Shown here: piece after piece, positions 1-8,446 of the stretch
How positions within the stretch are numbered: the first letter of the stretch is position 1
How the letters are laid out: each line of letters begins with the position of its first letter
Assembly: GCF_025943985.1 (NCBI RefSeq)
Contig: NZ_JAPCWE010000012.1
Span: 36,736-100,735, forward strand
From: Anaerorudis cellulosivorans
GTDB taxonomy: Bacteria; Bacteroidota; Bacteroidia; Bacteroidales; Dysgonomonadaceae
DNA length: 64,000 nucleotides
Direction: 5' to 3'
The notes under the pieces: model-generated
Seen by the model: only the letters and a program-made list of their open reading frames with translations
Database searches by the model: none
Told to the model about the DNA's origin: nothing
Program-made: the position numbers and the translations under genes

Positions 1-126
1 AATGCAGATATTTTTTATGCCGAAGCCAAAAAATCCGACCTTTTTCTCCCTGCCTTGGAGCGAGCAAGAAGCGACTGTTTAGTAAATATGCTGCGGCTAT
101 GTCGGGATATTTTTAAAGTCCTTTAA
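1..126 (+). CDS. C-terminal fragment of an unknown protein
   Basis: The first frame is open from base 1 and ends at TAA 124-126, giving 41 residues with a plausible coding composition; the last residues read CRDIFKVL. The 5' part lies outside the window. I do not recognise the family from this tail. The 150 bases before hpt carry a short inverted repeat (TCTCCT...AGGAGA, about 139-159) that could end this transcript, but no T-run follows it. The fragment could be chance open frame, so confidence is modest. Confidence 0.45.
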   Translation, partial: NADIFYAEAKKSDLFLPALERARSDCLVNMLRLCRDIFKVL

Positions 127-232
127 CTGTTTTGTACGTCTCCTGCATAAGTGAGGAGAGGTTTCTGTCAGCAAAAAATCGAATACAAACAATCACCGGC
201 ACCTGTTTCCTTTTAAAATCCATAAAAAGTTG

Positions 233-240
233 TAATTTTG
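233..240 (+). promoter_or_regulatory. Promoter -7 box upstream of hpt
   Basis: TAATTTTG matches the Bacteroides -7 consensus TAnnTTTG and lies 36 nt before the hpt ATG. Only a weak T-rich -33 region (about 207-214) is visible. It would give a leader of about 30 nt. Confidence 0.5.
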
Positions 241-276
241 TCGCTTCGTTATTCCTTGTGATTTTGATTTTTGGAT

Positions 277-813
277 ATGAAGAGTGTAAAAATAAAGGAT
301 AAAGAGTTTGAGCTGTTTATCGAATCGGGAAAAATAGCGAATAATATAGCTCGAGTTGCGGATCAGATCAACGCTGACCTAAAAGGGAAGAATCCGCTTT
401 TTCTTGTGGTATTGAACGGGGCCTTTATGTTTGCAGCCGAACTCATGAAAAAAGTTTCGATTCCCTGCGAAATAACATTTATCCGTTTGGCTTCTTATAA
501 GGGAACTTCAAGCACGGAGTCTGTAACAGAGATACTCGGCTTGACAGAATCGATCGAAAACAGAACCGTTGTTATTGTGGAAGATATCGTTGATAGTGGG
601 AATACGTTGGCGACATTGATAGAAGAACTGAAAAAACATCATCCATGCGAAATAAAGATTGCCTCTTTGTTGTTGAAACCCGGAGCATTAAAATATGATC
701 TTCAACCGGATTATATCGCGATGGAGGTACCTCCTGATTTTCTTGTTGGATATGGGTTGGATTATGATGGTTATGGGAGAAATCTTGCCGACATTTATAA
801 GTTGAAAAATTAA
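277..813 (+). CDS. hpt: Hypoxanthine phosphoribosyltransferase
   Basis: Purine salvage enzyme that joins hypoxanthine or guanine to PRPP, giving IMP or GMP in the cytosol. The 178-residue protein carries the PRPP-binding signature VEDIVDSGNT at about residues 101-110 and an N-terminal LNGAFMF segment typical of the HPRT core. Length is normal for the family. The ATG at 277 is preferred to the in-frame TTG at 271, and the -7 box at 233-240 fits a short leader. The gene stands alone, with about 150 bases to tonB. Family assignment is secure; the choice between hypoxanthine and guanine preference is not visible. Confidence 0.93.
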   Translation: MKSVKIKDKEFELFIESGKIANNIARVADQINADLKGKNPLFLVVLNGAFMFAAELMKKVSIPCEITFIRLASYKGTSSTESVTEILGLTESIENRTVVIVEDIVDSGNTLATLIEELKKHHPCEIKIASLLLKPGALKYDLQPDYIAMEVPPDFLVGYGLDYDGYGRNLADIYKLKN

Positions 814-906
814 ACTCGTTACCGTATAAATACGGTAAAAGATGGGATTAGGATGTTTTTTTCAAATTTTTCTATTAAAATAAGAACATCATAAAGAAAA
901 AAAATC

Positions 907-914
907 TATCTTTG
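907..914 (+). promoter_or_regulatory. Promoter -7 box upstream of tonB-like gene
   Basis: TATCTTTG matches TAnnTTTG and lies about 53 nt before the ATG at 967. I see no good TTTG at the expected -33 distance, so this rests on one box. Confidence 0.45.
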
Positions 915-966
915 TTTCATAGAACAAAATGAATAAGTTTTAAATGCATAAACTATTATTTATATC

Positions 967-1662
967 ATGGATAAGGATGAAATAAAAAAATCGCCGAAAG
1001 CGAATATCGAAAACCAAAAAGACATGGCTTTTTTAATGGGTCTTGTTATTGCTTTGGCCGGGGTATTCGTTGCATTTGAATGGTCTTCGAAAATAGCCCC
1101 GGTAGATAAAAATGTGATTGTTCAAGACGTTATAGCCGAGGAAGAAATCGAAATCACAAGACGTGATCCTGCACCGCCGCCGCCGCCGCCTCCACCTGAA
1201 CCCGAAGCGCCTGAAATTATTGAAGTGGTAGAAGAGAAAGTCGAAACCCATTTCAATATTAATATAGAAGATGATCAAAGTAAGGCTCAGATTCAAACTT
1301 TTATACCACCGCCTCCTCCAAAACCTAAAGAAGAAGCAACAGAGGAAATTTTCGTTGTTGTAGAAGAACAGCCGGAGTTTCCGGGAGGACAAGCCGCTCT
1401 GATGAGGTTTTTGAGTGAAAATATCAGGTATCCGGTAATAGCGCAGGAAAATGGAATTCAAGGTCGTGTAATTTGTTCTTTTGTTGTTGAAAAAGATGGC
1501 AGTATTACTGACGTTCAAGTTGTGCGAGGAGTCGATCCCTCACTTGATAAAGAAGCCGTTCGCGTGATTCAGTCAATGCCGAAATGGAAACCGGGTAAGC
1601 AACGAGGTAAAGCCGTGCGAGTGCGTTTTACGTTGCCTATCGTATTCCGCTTGCAACAATAA
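967..1662 (+). CDS. TonB-like energy transducer
   Basis: Periplasm-spanning protein expected to pass inner-membrane proton-motive energy to outer-membrane TonB-dependent receptors such as the SusC at 40-44 kb. The 231 residues show a cytoplasmic start, one membrane segment at about 21-43, two proline-rich stretches (an eight-proline run near residue 70 and a shorter one near 115) and a C-terminal TonB domain from about 136 (PEFPGG ... YPVIAQENGIQG ... WKPGKQRG). Length and order are typical of Bacteroidota TonB proteins. A strong terminator follows, so it is probably a single-gene unit. It lies 3 kb from the exbB/exbD operon, which supplies the partner complex. Bacteroidota carry several TonB copies; which receptor it serves cannot be told. 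Confidence 0.9.
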   Translation: MDKDEIKKSPKANIENQKDMAFLMGLVIALAGVFVAFEWSSKIAPVDKNVIVQDVIAEEEIEITRRDPAPPPPPPPPEPEAPEIIEVVEEKVETHFNINIEDDQSKAQIQTFIPPPPPKPKEEATEEIFVVVEEQPEFPGGQAALMRFLSENIRYPVIAQENGIQGRVICSFVVEKDGSITDVQVVRGVDPSLDKEAVRVIQSMPKWKPGKQRGKAVRVRFTLPIVFRLQQ

Positions 1663-1688
1663 TAAATAAAGACATTAACGGTATTGAT

Positions 1689-1719
1689 AAAAGCTGCTTT
1701 TAACAAAAAAGCAGCTTTT
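1689..1719 (+). terminator. Intrinsic terminator after tonB-like gene
   Basis: Perfect 13-bp inverted repeat (arms 1689-1701 and 1707-1719, AAAAGCTGCTTTT and its complement) with a 5-nt loop. The arm itself ends in TTTT. It separates tonB from the next gene. Confidence 0.8.
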
Positions 1720-1750
1720 ATTGCAATTTCACTTTTATTTTATCGATAAA

Positions 1751-2728
1751 ATGACCTACAGTATACGTGATCTGGAAAATAGAATTCATGATGCCATAAA
1801 AAAAATACCGCTGGATTTGTCTCCACAGGCTTTGTATGATCCTATTCGTTATGTTTTATCTTGTGGCGGAAAAAGGTTACGTCCCATACTGACTCTCATG
1901 GCAACCAACCTTTTTAGTGACGATATCGGTTTATCGCTTTCTCCTGCAGTAGGTATAGAAATCTTTCATAATTTTACTTTACTGCATGACGATTTGATGG
2001 ATCGGGCGGATATGCGTCGAGGGAATCCTACGGTACACAAACTCTGGGGGGATAATGCCGCTATTTTATCGGGTGATGCCATGTTGATACAAGCCTATAC
2101 ATATATTGCCGATGTTCCTCCGGTTGTGTTACCCGAGGTTCTTTCTCTTTTTTCCGTAACTGCCATGGGGGTTTGTCAAGGCCAGCAGTATGATATGGAC
2201 TTCGAAAAAAGGATGGATGTAACGGAAGCCGAATATATGGAAATGATTCGGTTGAAAACAGCGGTTCTGATCGCATGTTCTTTAAAAATGGGTGCAATAC
2301 TGGGTAATGCTTCAACTTTCGACTCGGATCTTTTATATCGGTTTGGCATTAATATCGGGATGGCTTTTCAGCTTAAGGATGATTTGTTGGATGTATATGG
2401 TGATGCCGAAACATTCGGTAAAAATATAGGTGGCGATATTGTTTGCAATAAAAAGACTTTTTTGTTGATCAAAGCACTTGAGAATTCCAACCCTTCACAA
2501 CGGAAAGAGCTCAACAAATGGCTTGTTGCTAAAGATGTTGATCGGTTTTCAAAAATAAATGCTGTTAAAAATATTTATGATGAATTAAATTTGAAGGCAA
2601 TTTCAGAAAGTCTCATAGAAAAATATTATCTTTCGGCATTCGATTGTTTATCAAATTTACCTGTTGCAGATGATCGAAAAAAAGAGCTGTTACTTTTGGC
2701 TGATAATTTGATGCAACGGGATAAATAA
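1751..2728 (+). CDS. Polyprenyl diphosphate synthase
   Basis: Isoprenoid chain elongation: adds isopentenyl diphosphate units to an allylic diphosphate to make a farnesyl, geranylgeranyl or longer chain for quinone or carrier lipids. The 325-residue protein has both aspartate-rich motifs of the trans-prenyltransferase family, DDLMD at about 80-84 and DDLLD at about 210-214, plus the GGKRLRP substrate motif near residue 39. The ATG at 1751 is used; an in-frame TTG at 1721 lies inside the terminator tail and is unlikely. Two large residues before the first DDxxD (LLHDD) do not settle product chain length. It ends 55 nt before the next gene and may be co-transcribed with it. Confidence 0.9.
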   Translation: MTYSIRDLENRIHDAIKKIPLDLSPQALYDPIRYVLSCGGKRLRPILTLMATNLFSDDIGLSLSPAVGIEIFHNFTLLHDDLMDRADMRRGNPTVHKLWGDNAAILSGDAMLIQAYTYIADVPPVVLPEVLSLFSVTAMGVCQGQQYDMDFEKRMDVTEAEYMEMIRLKTAVLIACSLKMGAILGNASTFDSDLLYRFGINIGMAFQLKDDLLDVYGDAETFGKNIGGDIVCNKKTFLLIKALENSNPSQRKELNKWLVAKDVDRFSKINAVKNIYDELNLKAISESLIEKYYLSAFDCLSNLPVADDRKKELLLLADNLMQRDK

Positions 2729-2783
2729 TTAACCCAAGCGTGAAATAGCTTATTTCGGAAAAGTCTTAAAAAGTGAATTGATA

Positions 2784-3482
2784 ATGCCTTATCGCAGATT
2801 ACCCAATACCGATAACGCACGTATTCGTGCTTTGAAAACTGCTGTCGAAAAATGTTCAAGTACAGATTTTCAAGAATTGGCGGTTGAAATGAAAACACTT
2901 CAGGAGGCCAAAAATGTGCTTTCGCGCTTTGAGCGGCTATACGATCAATATCAACAAGCTTTTGATATACAGGTAAAGGCAAATATATTATTTCAGCAGA
3001 AAGCAAAAAATGCACGCATGTATCTTTCGCATTTTGTGCAAGTGTTATATATGTGTATTATTCGTTCCGAAATAAAAGCTGAACATTTGAAATTGTATGG
3101 CTTGGAAAATCAGCATATGTTGGTTCCTGATTTTTCTTCAAACGAACTTCTTCTTGAGTGGGGCGAAAAAATAATCGCAGGGGAAGAATCCCGTATTCAA
3201 AAGGGTGGAGTACCCATATTTAATCCTACTATTGCGAAAGTGAAGGTAATGTTTTCGCTTTTTAAGGAAGGGTATCAAACTCAGAAAATACATCAAAAGG
3301 CGACACTGCGCCTGCAAAATCAGGTGACGGAAGCAAGAGAAATCGTAGACAGCATTATTTTCGATATTTGGGAGCAGGTAGAAAAAACTAACAAAGATTT
3401 GCCCCTGAGCGAACGTCTTGAAAGGAATCGGGAATATGGGGTGGTGTATTACTACAGGAAAGGGGAAACAGTAGAAGAATGA
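2784..3482 (+). CDS. Conserved-looking protein of unknown function, coupled to tatD
   Basis: A 232-residue protein rich in charged and amphipathic helices, with no signal peptide and no membrane segment. It looks like an all-alpha cytosolic protein, with a long helical stretch at about 60-110 and another at 165-215, ending GVVYYYRKGETVEE. I do not recognise a named domain. The stop overlaps the tatD start as ATGA (3479-3482), so the two are probably translated together. The ATG at 2784 is preferred to a TTG two codons earlier. The tatD coupling might hint at nucleic-acid metabolism, but that is only context. Confidence 0.75.
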   Translation: MPYRRLPNTDNARIRALKTAVEKCSSTDFQELAVEMKTLQEAKNVLSRFERLYDQYQQAFDIQVKANILFQQKAKNARMYLSHFVQVLYMCIIRSEIKAEHLKLYGLENQHMLVPDFSSNELLLEWGEKIIAGEESRIQKGGVPIFNPTIAKVKVMFSLFKEGYQTQKIHQKATLRLQNQVTEAREIVDSIIFDIWEQVEKTNKDLPLSERLERNREYGVVYYYRKGETVEE

Positions 3483-4261
3483 ATTTTATCGATACGCATG
3501 CACATCTTTACTTGCCTGATTTTCATGACGATTTTGATGACGTGGTCATCAGGGCTAAAAATGCCGGTGTGCTTAAAATTTTGTTGCCCAACATCGATAT
3601 CGACTCCATAGAATTACTTAAACAAACGGTTCAATCCGATTCTTCCTTTTTTATCCCGATGATGGGGTTACATCCAACAGCTGTAAAGGAAGATTGGGAA
3701 TATCAATTGGATATCATTTATCATGAACTGAAAACAAACCCTTATATCGGTATAGGCGAGATAGGCATCGATCTTTACCGGGATCAAACCTTTAAGATGC
3801 AGCAAATCAAAGCTTTTGAAAAACAGCTGCAATGGAGTATTGAAATGAATCTGCCGGTGGTAATTCATTTACGAAATGCAAATAGTGAAGTATTGCAAAG
3901 TATCGAAAATGTGGGCATGCATTTACTTCGAGGTGTTTTTCATAGTTTTGGAGGTTCAAAAGAAGAGTTAAATACTATACTGAAGCTGCCTTCGTTTTTT
4001 GTTGGAATAAACGGAATAGTTACTTTTAAAAATTCCGGTTTGTCCGATGTGTTGGCAGATTGCGATATCGAACGGATTGTGTTGGAAACGGATGCCCCTT
4101 ATTTGGCTCCCGTACCTTACAGAGGAAAACGTAACGAACCGGCTTATTTAACGAAGATAGCGAAGAAGTTGTCCGATATTTTTGGTATCCCGGTAGAAGA
4201 GGTTGCCCGAATTACTACGCAAAATGCGGCAAAACTAGTTGATATAAGTAATTGGGAATAG
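3479..4261 (+). CDS. TatD family metal-dependent hydrolase (DNase)
   Basis: TIM-barrel metallohydrolase; family members act as 3'-5' exonucleases on damaged or single-stranded DNA. The 260 residues contain the N-terminal metal motif THAHLY (residues 6-11), GEIGID near 93, VIHLRNA near 126, HSFGG near 152 and the C-terminal ETDAPYLAP near 203-211, all in the standard TatD order. Length is normal. It overlaps the preceding unknown gene by 4 nt. Which TatD paralogue (TatD, YcfH or YjjV type) cannot be told, and the biological substrate is inferred only from the family. Confidence 0.92.
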   Translation: MNFIDTHAHLYLPDFHDDFDDVVIRAKNAGVLKILLPNIDIDSIELLKQTVQSDSSFFIPMMGLHPTAVKEDWEYQLDIIYHELKTNPYIGIGEIGIDLYRDQTFKMQQIKAFEKQLQWSIEMNLPVVIHLRNANSEVLQSIENVGMHLLRGVFHSFGGSKEELNTILKLPSFFVGINGIVTFKNSGLSDVLADCDIERIVLETDAPYLAPVPYRGKRNEPAYLTKIAKKLSDIFGIPVEEVARITTQNAAKLVDISNWE

Positions 4262-4422
4262 GAATTTATTCGAGGTTTTTGTTGATTTGAGGCAGTTTTT
4301 ATAAAAATTTAAATGGAATTTAAGCGATATATATGGGATAAATTCTTTAATTTTGTCTATTGAATGGAGTGCAAATGAAATATTTTTTGTAATTTGCGGC
4401 CGTTTTCTGAAAATCTCCGTTA

Positions 4423-4510
4423 GGAGAGATGCTCGAGTGGTTGAAGAGGCACGCCTGGAGAGCGTGTATACGCCAAAAGTGTATCGCGGGTTCGAATCCC
4501 GCTCTCTCCG
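4423..4510 (+). tRNA. tRNA-Ser (anticodon GGA)
   Basis: An 88-nt class II tRNA. The acceptor arm GGAGAGA (4423-4429) pairs with TCTCTCC (4503-4509), with discriminator G. The anticodon stem CACGC/GCGTG encloses the 7-nt loop CTGGAGA, giving anticodon GGA. A long variable arm with a stem follows, as expected for serine, then a T arm with GGTTCGAATCC. CCA is not encoded. A TAATTTTG -7-like box lies at 4348-4355. Confidence 0.97.
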
Positions 4511-4651
4511 CAGAGAATATTCAGTAAAGAGGGAAATTTTAGTAGTTTTTGTTGCGTTTGGATATTCAGAGAAATAATGAATATAATAATAAGTAGAATA
4601 ATTAATTTATAAACAAATTCAGATCATTAATCCTAAAAAATTGAACACACA

Positions 4652-5470
4652 ATGAAAAAGTTATTTGCAATTTTAGCAATTCTCGGCATGATGTCGGTAG
4701 GATTGCCATCGGTTATTTTAGCGCAAGATTCTACTGCAGTTGCAGATACTGCTGCTCAAAGCGAACAAGTAGCTGCGGCACCTGCAGCAAGCGAAGCTGA
4801 ACCGGCTGTTGAAGAAACCTCATCTGGCGGTTTTCATCAGGCTCTTAAAGTGAAGTTTATCGAAGGGGGTGTAACTTTTATGTCTCCTATTGCACTGGTA
4901 TTCATTTTAGGTTTGGCTTTTGCGTTGGAAAGAATCATTTATTTAAGTTTGGCTGATGTTGATTCTCAAACTCTTCTTAAAAAAATCGGCGAAGCCCTCA
5001 GTAATGGTGATGTAGAAGGTGCAAAAGATATTGCCCGTGAAACGAGAGGCCCGATAGCTTCCATTATTTATCAGGGTTTACTCCGTCTCGAAGAAGGCCC
5101 GGATGTGGTAGAACGTTCCATTGTATCTTACGGTGGAGTACAGAGCGGTTTGCTCGAAAGAAATTTATCGTGGATCACCTTGTTTATCGCTATTGCTCCT
5201 TCACTCGGATTCTTGGGAACAGTTGTCGGTATGGTTCAGGCATTCGACGATATTCAGAGAGCAGGTGATATCAGCCCGACAATTGTTGCTGCCGGTATGA
5301 AAGTTGCGTTGATCACGACGGTATTTGGTCTTATCGTTGCCATTATTCTTCAGGTATTTTATAATTATCTTCTCAATAAACTGGAAGGTATCCTTAACAG
5401 AATGGAAGATGCTTCCATTACTTTTCTTGATCAAGTGATCAAATACAATGTTAAATATAAAAAATTGTAA
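4652..5470 (+). CDS. exbB: ExbB/TolQ/MotA-type proton channel protein
   Basis: Inner-membrane proton channel that, with ExbD and TonB, energises outer-membrane transport. The 272-residue protein begins with a cleavable-looking signal (residues 1-24, ending ILAQ) and an alanine/glutamate-rich linker to about 60, a feature of Bacteroidota ExbB. Three membrane segments follow near 75-93, 172-195 and 215-238, including the family motif PSLGFLGTVVGMVQAF. It is the first gene of a four-gene operon, 6 nt before the next. The extended N-terminus distinguishes it from the E. coli form. Assignment to ExbB rather than TolQ rests on the nearby tonB and the family pattern. Confidence 0.9.
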   Translation: MKKLFAILAILGMMSVGLPSVILAQDSTAVADTAAQSEQVAAAPAASEAEPAVEETSSGGFHQALKVKFIEGGVTFMSPIALVFILGLAFALERIIYLSLADVDSQTLLKKIGEALSNGDVEGAKDIARETRGPIASIIYQGLLRLEEGPDVVERSIVSYGGVQSGLLERNLSWITLFIAIAPSLGFLGTVVGMVQAFDDIQRAGDISPTIVAAGMKVALITTVFGLIVAIILQVFYNYLLNKLEGILNRMEDASITFLDQVIKYNVKYKKL

Positions 5471-5476
5471 TTTATT

Positions 5477-5959
5477 ATGGCAGTAACAAAAATACATAAA
5501 ACCTCCAAAATGGTATTATATGCCATCATGGGAATTACGGTTTTGATATTGGCGGTTTTTCTTTTGGGGGGCGAGGTTCCGGTTGAAGAGCGGGTTGTGC
5601 CGACAATTTCTGAACCCAGGTTTACGGATTTATTGATGTATTGGGTTTATGCTTTGTTGGCGATTTCAGTATTAGTACTGATTGCATTTGCTGTTTCCGA
5701 TTTTATCTCCTCATGGAAAGCGAGACCCAAAAGTGCTTTTAGGTCGCTCTTGGTCGTTTTGGTGTTTGTTGCAATGTTGATTATCACTTTCGCAATAGGT
5801 AGCGGTACACCTTTGAATATTGTTGGTTACACAGGATCGGAGAATGTTCCTATTTTCTTGAAAATTACCGATATGTGGCTATACAGTATCTATCTTATGG
5901 TGGTGGTTAATGTTTTGGCTCTCCTTTTTTCTCCGCTGTTAAAATCGGGGAAAAAATAA
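5477..5959 (+). CDS. Membrane protein inside the exb operon, unknown function
   Basis: A 160-residue protein with four likely membrane segments (about 12-30, 53-73, 86-106 and 133-152) and short loops. It has no motif I recognise. It starts 6 nt after exbB and sits before both exbD genes, so it is made with the proton-channel complex and may be an accessory subunit. Its length and hydrophobicity exclude an ExbD-like single-span protein. The function is inferred from position only. Confidence 0.8.
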   Translation: MAVTKIHKTSKMVLYAIMGITVLILAVFLLGGEVPVEERVVPTISEPRFTDLLMYWVYALLAISVLVLIAFAVSDFISSWKARPKSAFRSLLVVLVFVAMLIITFAIGSGTPLNIVGYTGSENVPIFLKITDMWLYSIYLMVVVNVLALLFSPLLKSGKK

Positions 5960-6006
5960 TTTTATCCCTTTTGTGAGGGAATTTAATTTAAAAGATAAAA
6001 GAAATT

Positions 6007-6654
6007 ATGGCAAAGAAGAAAAAAAGAAAGACGCCGAATCTTAATTCAAGTTCGATGGCGGACGTATCTTTTCTTTTGCTTACTTTCTTCCTCATGACTT
6101 CTTCAATGGACACCGATAGCGGGTTGGCACGTCGGTTGCCTCCTCCTCCGCAAAATGAGGAACAGCTCCAGAAAATGGACGTTCAACGAAGAAACCTGAT
6201 GGTGGTATTGGTTAACTATCAAAACCAGGTTATGGTGAGAACCCAAGCCGGTGATGAATGGTATAACAATATTGCCGAATTGCAAGGAACAGGGGGGAAA
6301 GTGCCCTTAAAAGAGAAAGTAAAAGAATTCGTTTTGAATGCAAACAATCGTCCCGACCTGCCCGAACTGATTGAAGAGGATTTCGGTCCCCCCATTGGTA
6401 AAGTTTTGGTTACTCCCGATCACGTGATATCTTTACAAAATGATGCAACAACCAGTTACAAAGCCTATATTGCCGTTCAAAACGAATTGGTAAAAGCTTA
6501 TAACGAATTGCGTGATCAAGCAGCCAAAAAATATTTTGGCAGATCGTATAATGAATTGCTCCCGGAACAGCAAGAACAGATCAACAAATTGTATCCACAG
6601 CGGATTTCGGAGGCAGAACCTAAAGATTATGTACAACAGGGAGGAGGAAAGTAA
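6007..6654 (+). CDS. ExbD/TolR-type biopolymer transport protein (first copy)
   Basis: Single-span partner of ExbB that takes part in proton use. The 215 residues start with a basic leader (KKKKRKTPNLNSSSMADVSF) and one membrane segment at about 17-35, which carries the aspartate typical of ExbD (MADVSFLLLTFFLM). A periplasmic domain of about 170 residues follows, longer than the usual ExbD of about 140, with an inserted region at about 90-150. Its stop overlaps the start of the second exbD by one base (TAATG). Two unlike exbD genes in a row are common in Bacteroidota and suggest a heteromeric channel. Confidence 0.9.
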   Translation: MAKKKKRKTPNLNSSSMADVSFLLLTFFLMTSSMDTDSGLARRLPPPPQNEEQLQKMDVQRRNLMVVLVNYQNQVMVRTQAGDEWYNNIAELQGTGGKVPLKEKVKEFVLNANNRPDLPELIEEDFGPPIGKVLVTPDHVISLQNDATTSYKAYIAVQNELVKAYNELRDQAAKKYFGRSYNELLPEQQEQINKLYPQRISEAEPKDYVQQGGGK

Positions 6655-7115
6655 TGGGAAAATTTAATAAATCAGCCGGTTCTCGGGAAGTGCCTGAATT
6701 AAATACTGCCTCAATGCCGGACTTGGTCTTTGCTATTTTGTTTTTCTTTATGGTAACTGTATCCATGCGTTCGGAAACTTTAATTGTAAGATTCACTCTT
6801 CCTACAGCATCGGAAGTTCAGAAGCTGGAGAAGAAGTCTCTGGTAACCTATATCAATATAGGTATTCCGCTCGATCCCAGGTTAGGGAGTGCAACGCGGA
6901 TGCAATTGAACGATAAACTTGCGGAGGTTTCGGACATTCAGGATTATATTGCTCAAGAAAAGTCGAGGTTGAATGAAGCGGATCAGCAATTTATGACAGT
7001 TTCCATCAAGGCAGACGAAAACACAAAGATGAAGTACATCAGTGATGTAAAACAGGCTCTAAGGAAAGCATATGCACTCAAAATCAGTTATTCTGCACGA
7101 AAGGGAGAAAACTGA
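6654..7115 (+). CDS. ExbD/TolR-type biopolymer transport protein (second copy)
   Basis: A 153-residue ExbD homologue of the usual length. A basic N-terminus is followed by the membrane segment containing TASMPDLVFAILFFFMV (about 18-37, with the conserved aspartate) and a C-terminal periplasmic domain ending in KQALRKAYALKISYSARK. Translation is coupled to the first exbD through TAATG. It closes the operon and is followed by a strong two-way terminator. It differs clearly from the first copy, so this is not a recent duplication. Confidence 0.9.
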   Translation: MGKFNKSAGSREVPELNTASMPDLVFAILFFFMVTVSMRSETLIVRFTLPTASEVQKLEKKSLVTYINIGIPLDPRLGSATRMQLNDKLAEVSDIQDYIAQEKSRLNEADQQFMTVSIKADENTKMKYISDVKQALRKAYALKISYSARKGEN

Positions 7116-7138
7116 TAGTGTTGAGTAAATATAACCGT

Positions 7139-7174
7139 AAAAAACCGGATTATTATGTGATAATCCGGTTTTTT
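7139..7174. terminator. Bidirectional terminator between exbD and the radical-SAM gene
   Basis: Perfect 15-bp inverted repeat (7139-7153 and 7160-7174) with a 6-nt loop. The arms run from A6 to T6, so both strands have a U-tract. It lies between two convergent genes. Confidence 0.9.
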
Positions 7175-7195
7175 AATTATACAAACAGATTATTA

Positions 7196-8419
7196 TTATG
7201 GATTCCCTTGCTTGATCCATTTCATTATGTTGGCCGGAGGTCGTTGTTCCATCAATTCTTTTTTCATGAAATCCATATAAGGCATTACATGGTGAAAAAA
7301 TTGGAAGTATCCTTTACACAAATAATTTAGTCCCGTTTCGCCATATTTATCGGTTGAAAACCGATTTTTTGGACATTCACCATAGCAGGCAAACAGCACA
7401 TCGCATTCTTTGCACTGACGTGGTAGTTTGTCGAATTTATCGTTCCCGAATTTCAACTGTTTTTCGGAATACATCATGCCGGCCAATGGTTCTGTATAAA
7501 TATTTCCCAGTTTGTATTCCGGAAAAACAAAATGGTCGCATGAGTAAACATCGCCGTTGAATTCCATTACACCGGCATGTCCGCATGTTTTTGCCATTGT
7601 ACAAACCCCGGGTTGTTCTCCTACCCAGTTGGCAAGAGTAGAATCAAAGATCTGAACAAATATTTTTCCCACATCGTTTTTTACCCACTCATCGAAAATT
7701 GTGCATAAAAAATTTCCCCATTGTTGTGGTGTAACGCTAAAAGGCGCTAATTCGGCTTTTTTTTCTGTAACAGAGGCAAGTGCAGGATGGAGCTGTCCGT
7801 TGGTCATTCGTTCAACGATAGGTGTAAACTGAAGAAATTGGCATCCGATTTCTTTGAAGAATCGATAAAATTCAAGGGGATAATCGGCATTATAATCGTT
7901 CACAACGGCCATGCAGTTAAACTCAACTTCGTGTTTTTTTAGCAGTTCGATGCCTCGCATTACCCGTTGAAATGTTGGCCTGTTCATCTTGTCGCGACGA
8001 TATTCATCATGAAATTCTTGAGGACCGTCAATAGATATTCCGACCAAAAAATTATTTTCTTTGAAAAAGGCACACCATTCGTCCGTAAGCAGTGTTCCGT
8101 TGGTTTGTATGGAATTATCGATTTGCCTTCCTCTGCCATATTGTTTTTGCAATTCCAATGCTTTTTTATAGAAAGAGAGCGGTCTCATCAAAGGTTCTCC
8201 TCCGTGCCATGTGAAAAGTACTTGAGGCATGGTTTGTGATTCCAAGTATTCTCGGGTAAACCGTTCAAGGAGTTCGTCGCTCATTACATGATTTTTGTTT
8301 TGCGTATAGAATTTCGATTTTTCGAGATAATAGCAATAATCGCAAGACAAATTGCAGAATGAGCCAACCGGCTTTAACATTACATATAATGGTTTGGCAA
8401 ATGGAGCGTAAACAGACAT
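7196..8419 (-). CDS. Radical-SAM anaerobic sulfatase-maturating enzyme homologue
   Basis: Expected to oxidise the active-site Cys or Ser of sulfatases to formylglycine under anaerobic conditions. The 407-residue protein has the radical-SAM cluster motif CNLSCDYC (C22, C26, C29), the WHGGEPL region near 73, and a C-terminal SPASM region with several cysteines (CTMAKTCGH, YSCDHF, CKECDVLFACYGECPKNR, LCKG) for auxiliary clusters. Length and motif order match the anSME group (the B. thetaiotaomicron homologue is known as chuR). No sulfatase gene is in this window, so it must act on proteins encoded elsewhere. It is convergent with exbD and has its own -7 box. Confidence 0.9.
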   Translation of the reverse strand: MSVYAPFAKPLYVMLKPVGSFCNLSCDYCYYLEKSKFYTQNKNHVMSDELLERFTREYLESQTMPQVLFTWHGGEPLMRPLSFYKKALELQKQYGRGRQIDNSIQTNGTLLTDEWCAFFKENNFLVGISIDGPQEFHDEYRRDKMNRPTFQRVMRGIELLKKHEVEFNCMAVVNDYNADYPLEFYRFFKEIGCQFLQFTPIVERMTNGQLHPALASVTEKKAELAPFSVTPQQWGNFLCTIFDEWVKNDVGKIFVQIFDSTLANWVGEQPGVCTMAKTCGHAGVMEFNGDVYSCDHFVFPEYKLGNIYTEPLAGMMYSEKQLKFGNDKFDKLPRQCKECDVLFACYGECPKNRFSTDKYGETGLNYLCKGYFQFFHHVMPYMDFMKKELMEQRPPANIMKWIKQGNP

Positions 8420-8438
8420 GTTAATTCGATATTTTATG

Positions 8439-8446
8439 CAAAAATA
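8439..8446 (-). promoter_or_regulatory. Promoter -7 box upstream of the radical-SAM gene
   Basis: On the minus strand this reads TATTTTTG, a match to TAnnTTTG 20 nt before the ATG. No clear TTTG is seen at -33. Confidence 0.45.

Noticed and set aside
820..837. 7-bp inverted repeat TACCGTA-TAAA-TACGGTA after hpt
   Set aside because: No T-run on either strand; too weak to call a terminator.
1140..1330. GC-rich tandem codon repeats in the tonB-like gene
   Set aside because: These encode the ordinary TonB proline-rich spacer, not a separate repeat element.
1033..1518. 161-codon frame antisense to the tonB-like gene
   Set aside because: It is an arginine/phenylalanine-rich shadow of the proline-rich repeat codons on the other strand.
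4353..4577. 74-codon plus-strand open frame
   Set aside because: It runs straight through tRNA-Ser, so it is not a protein gene.
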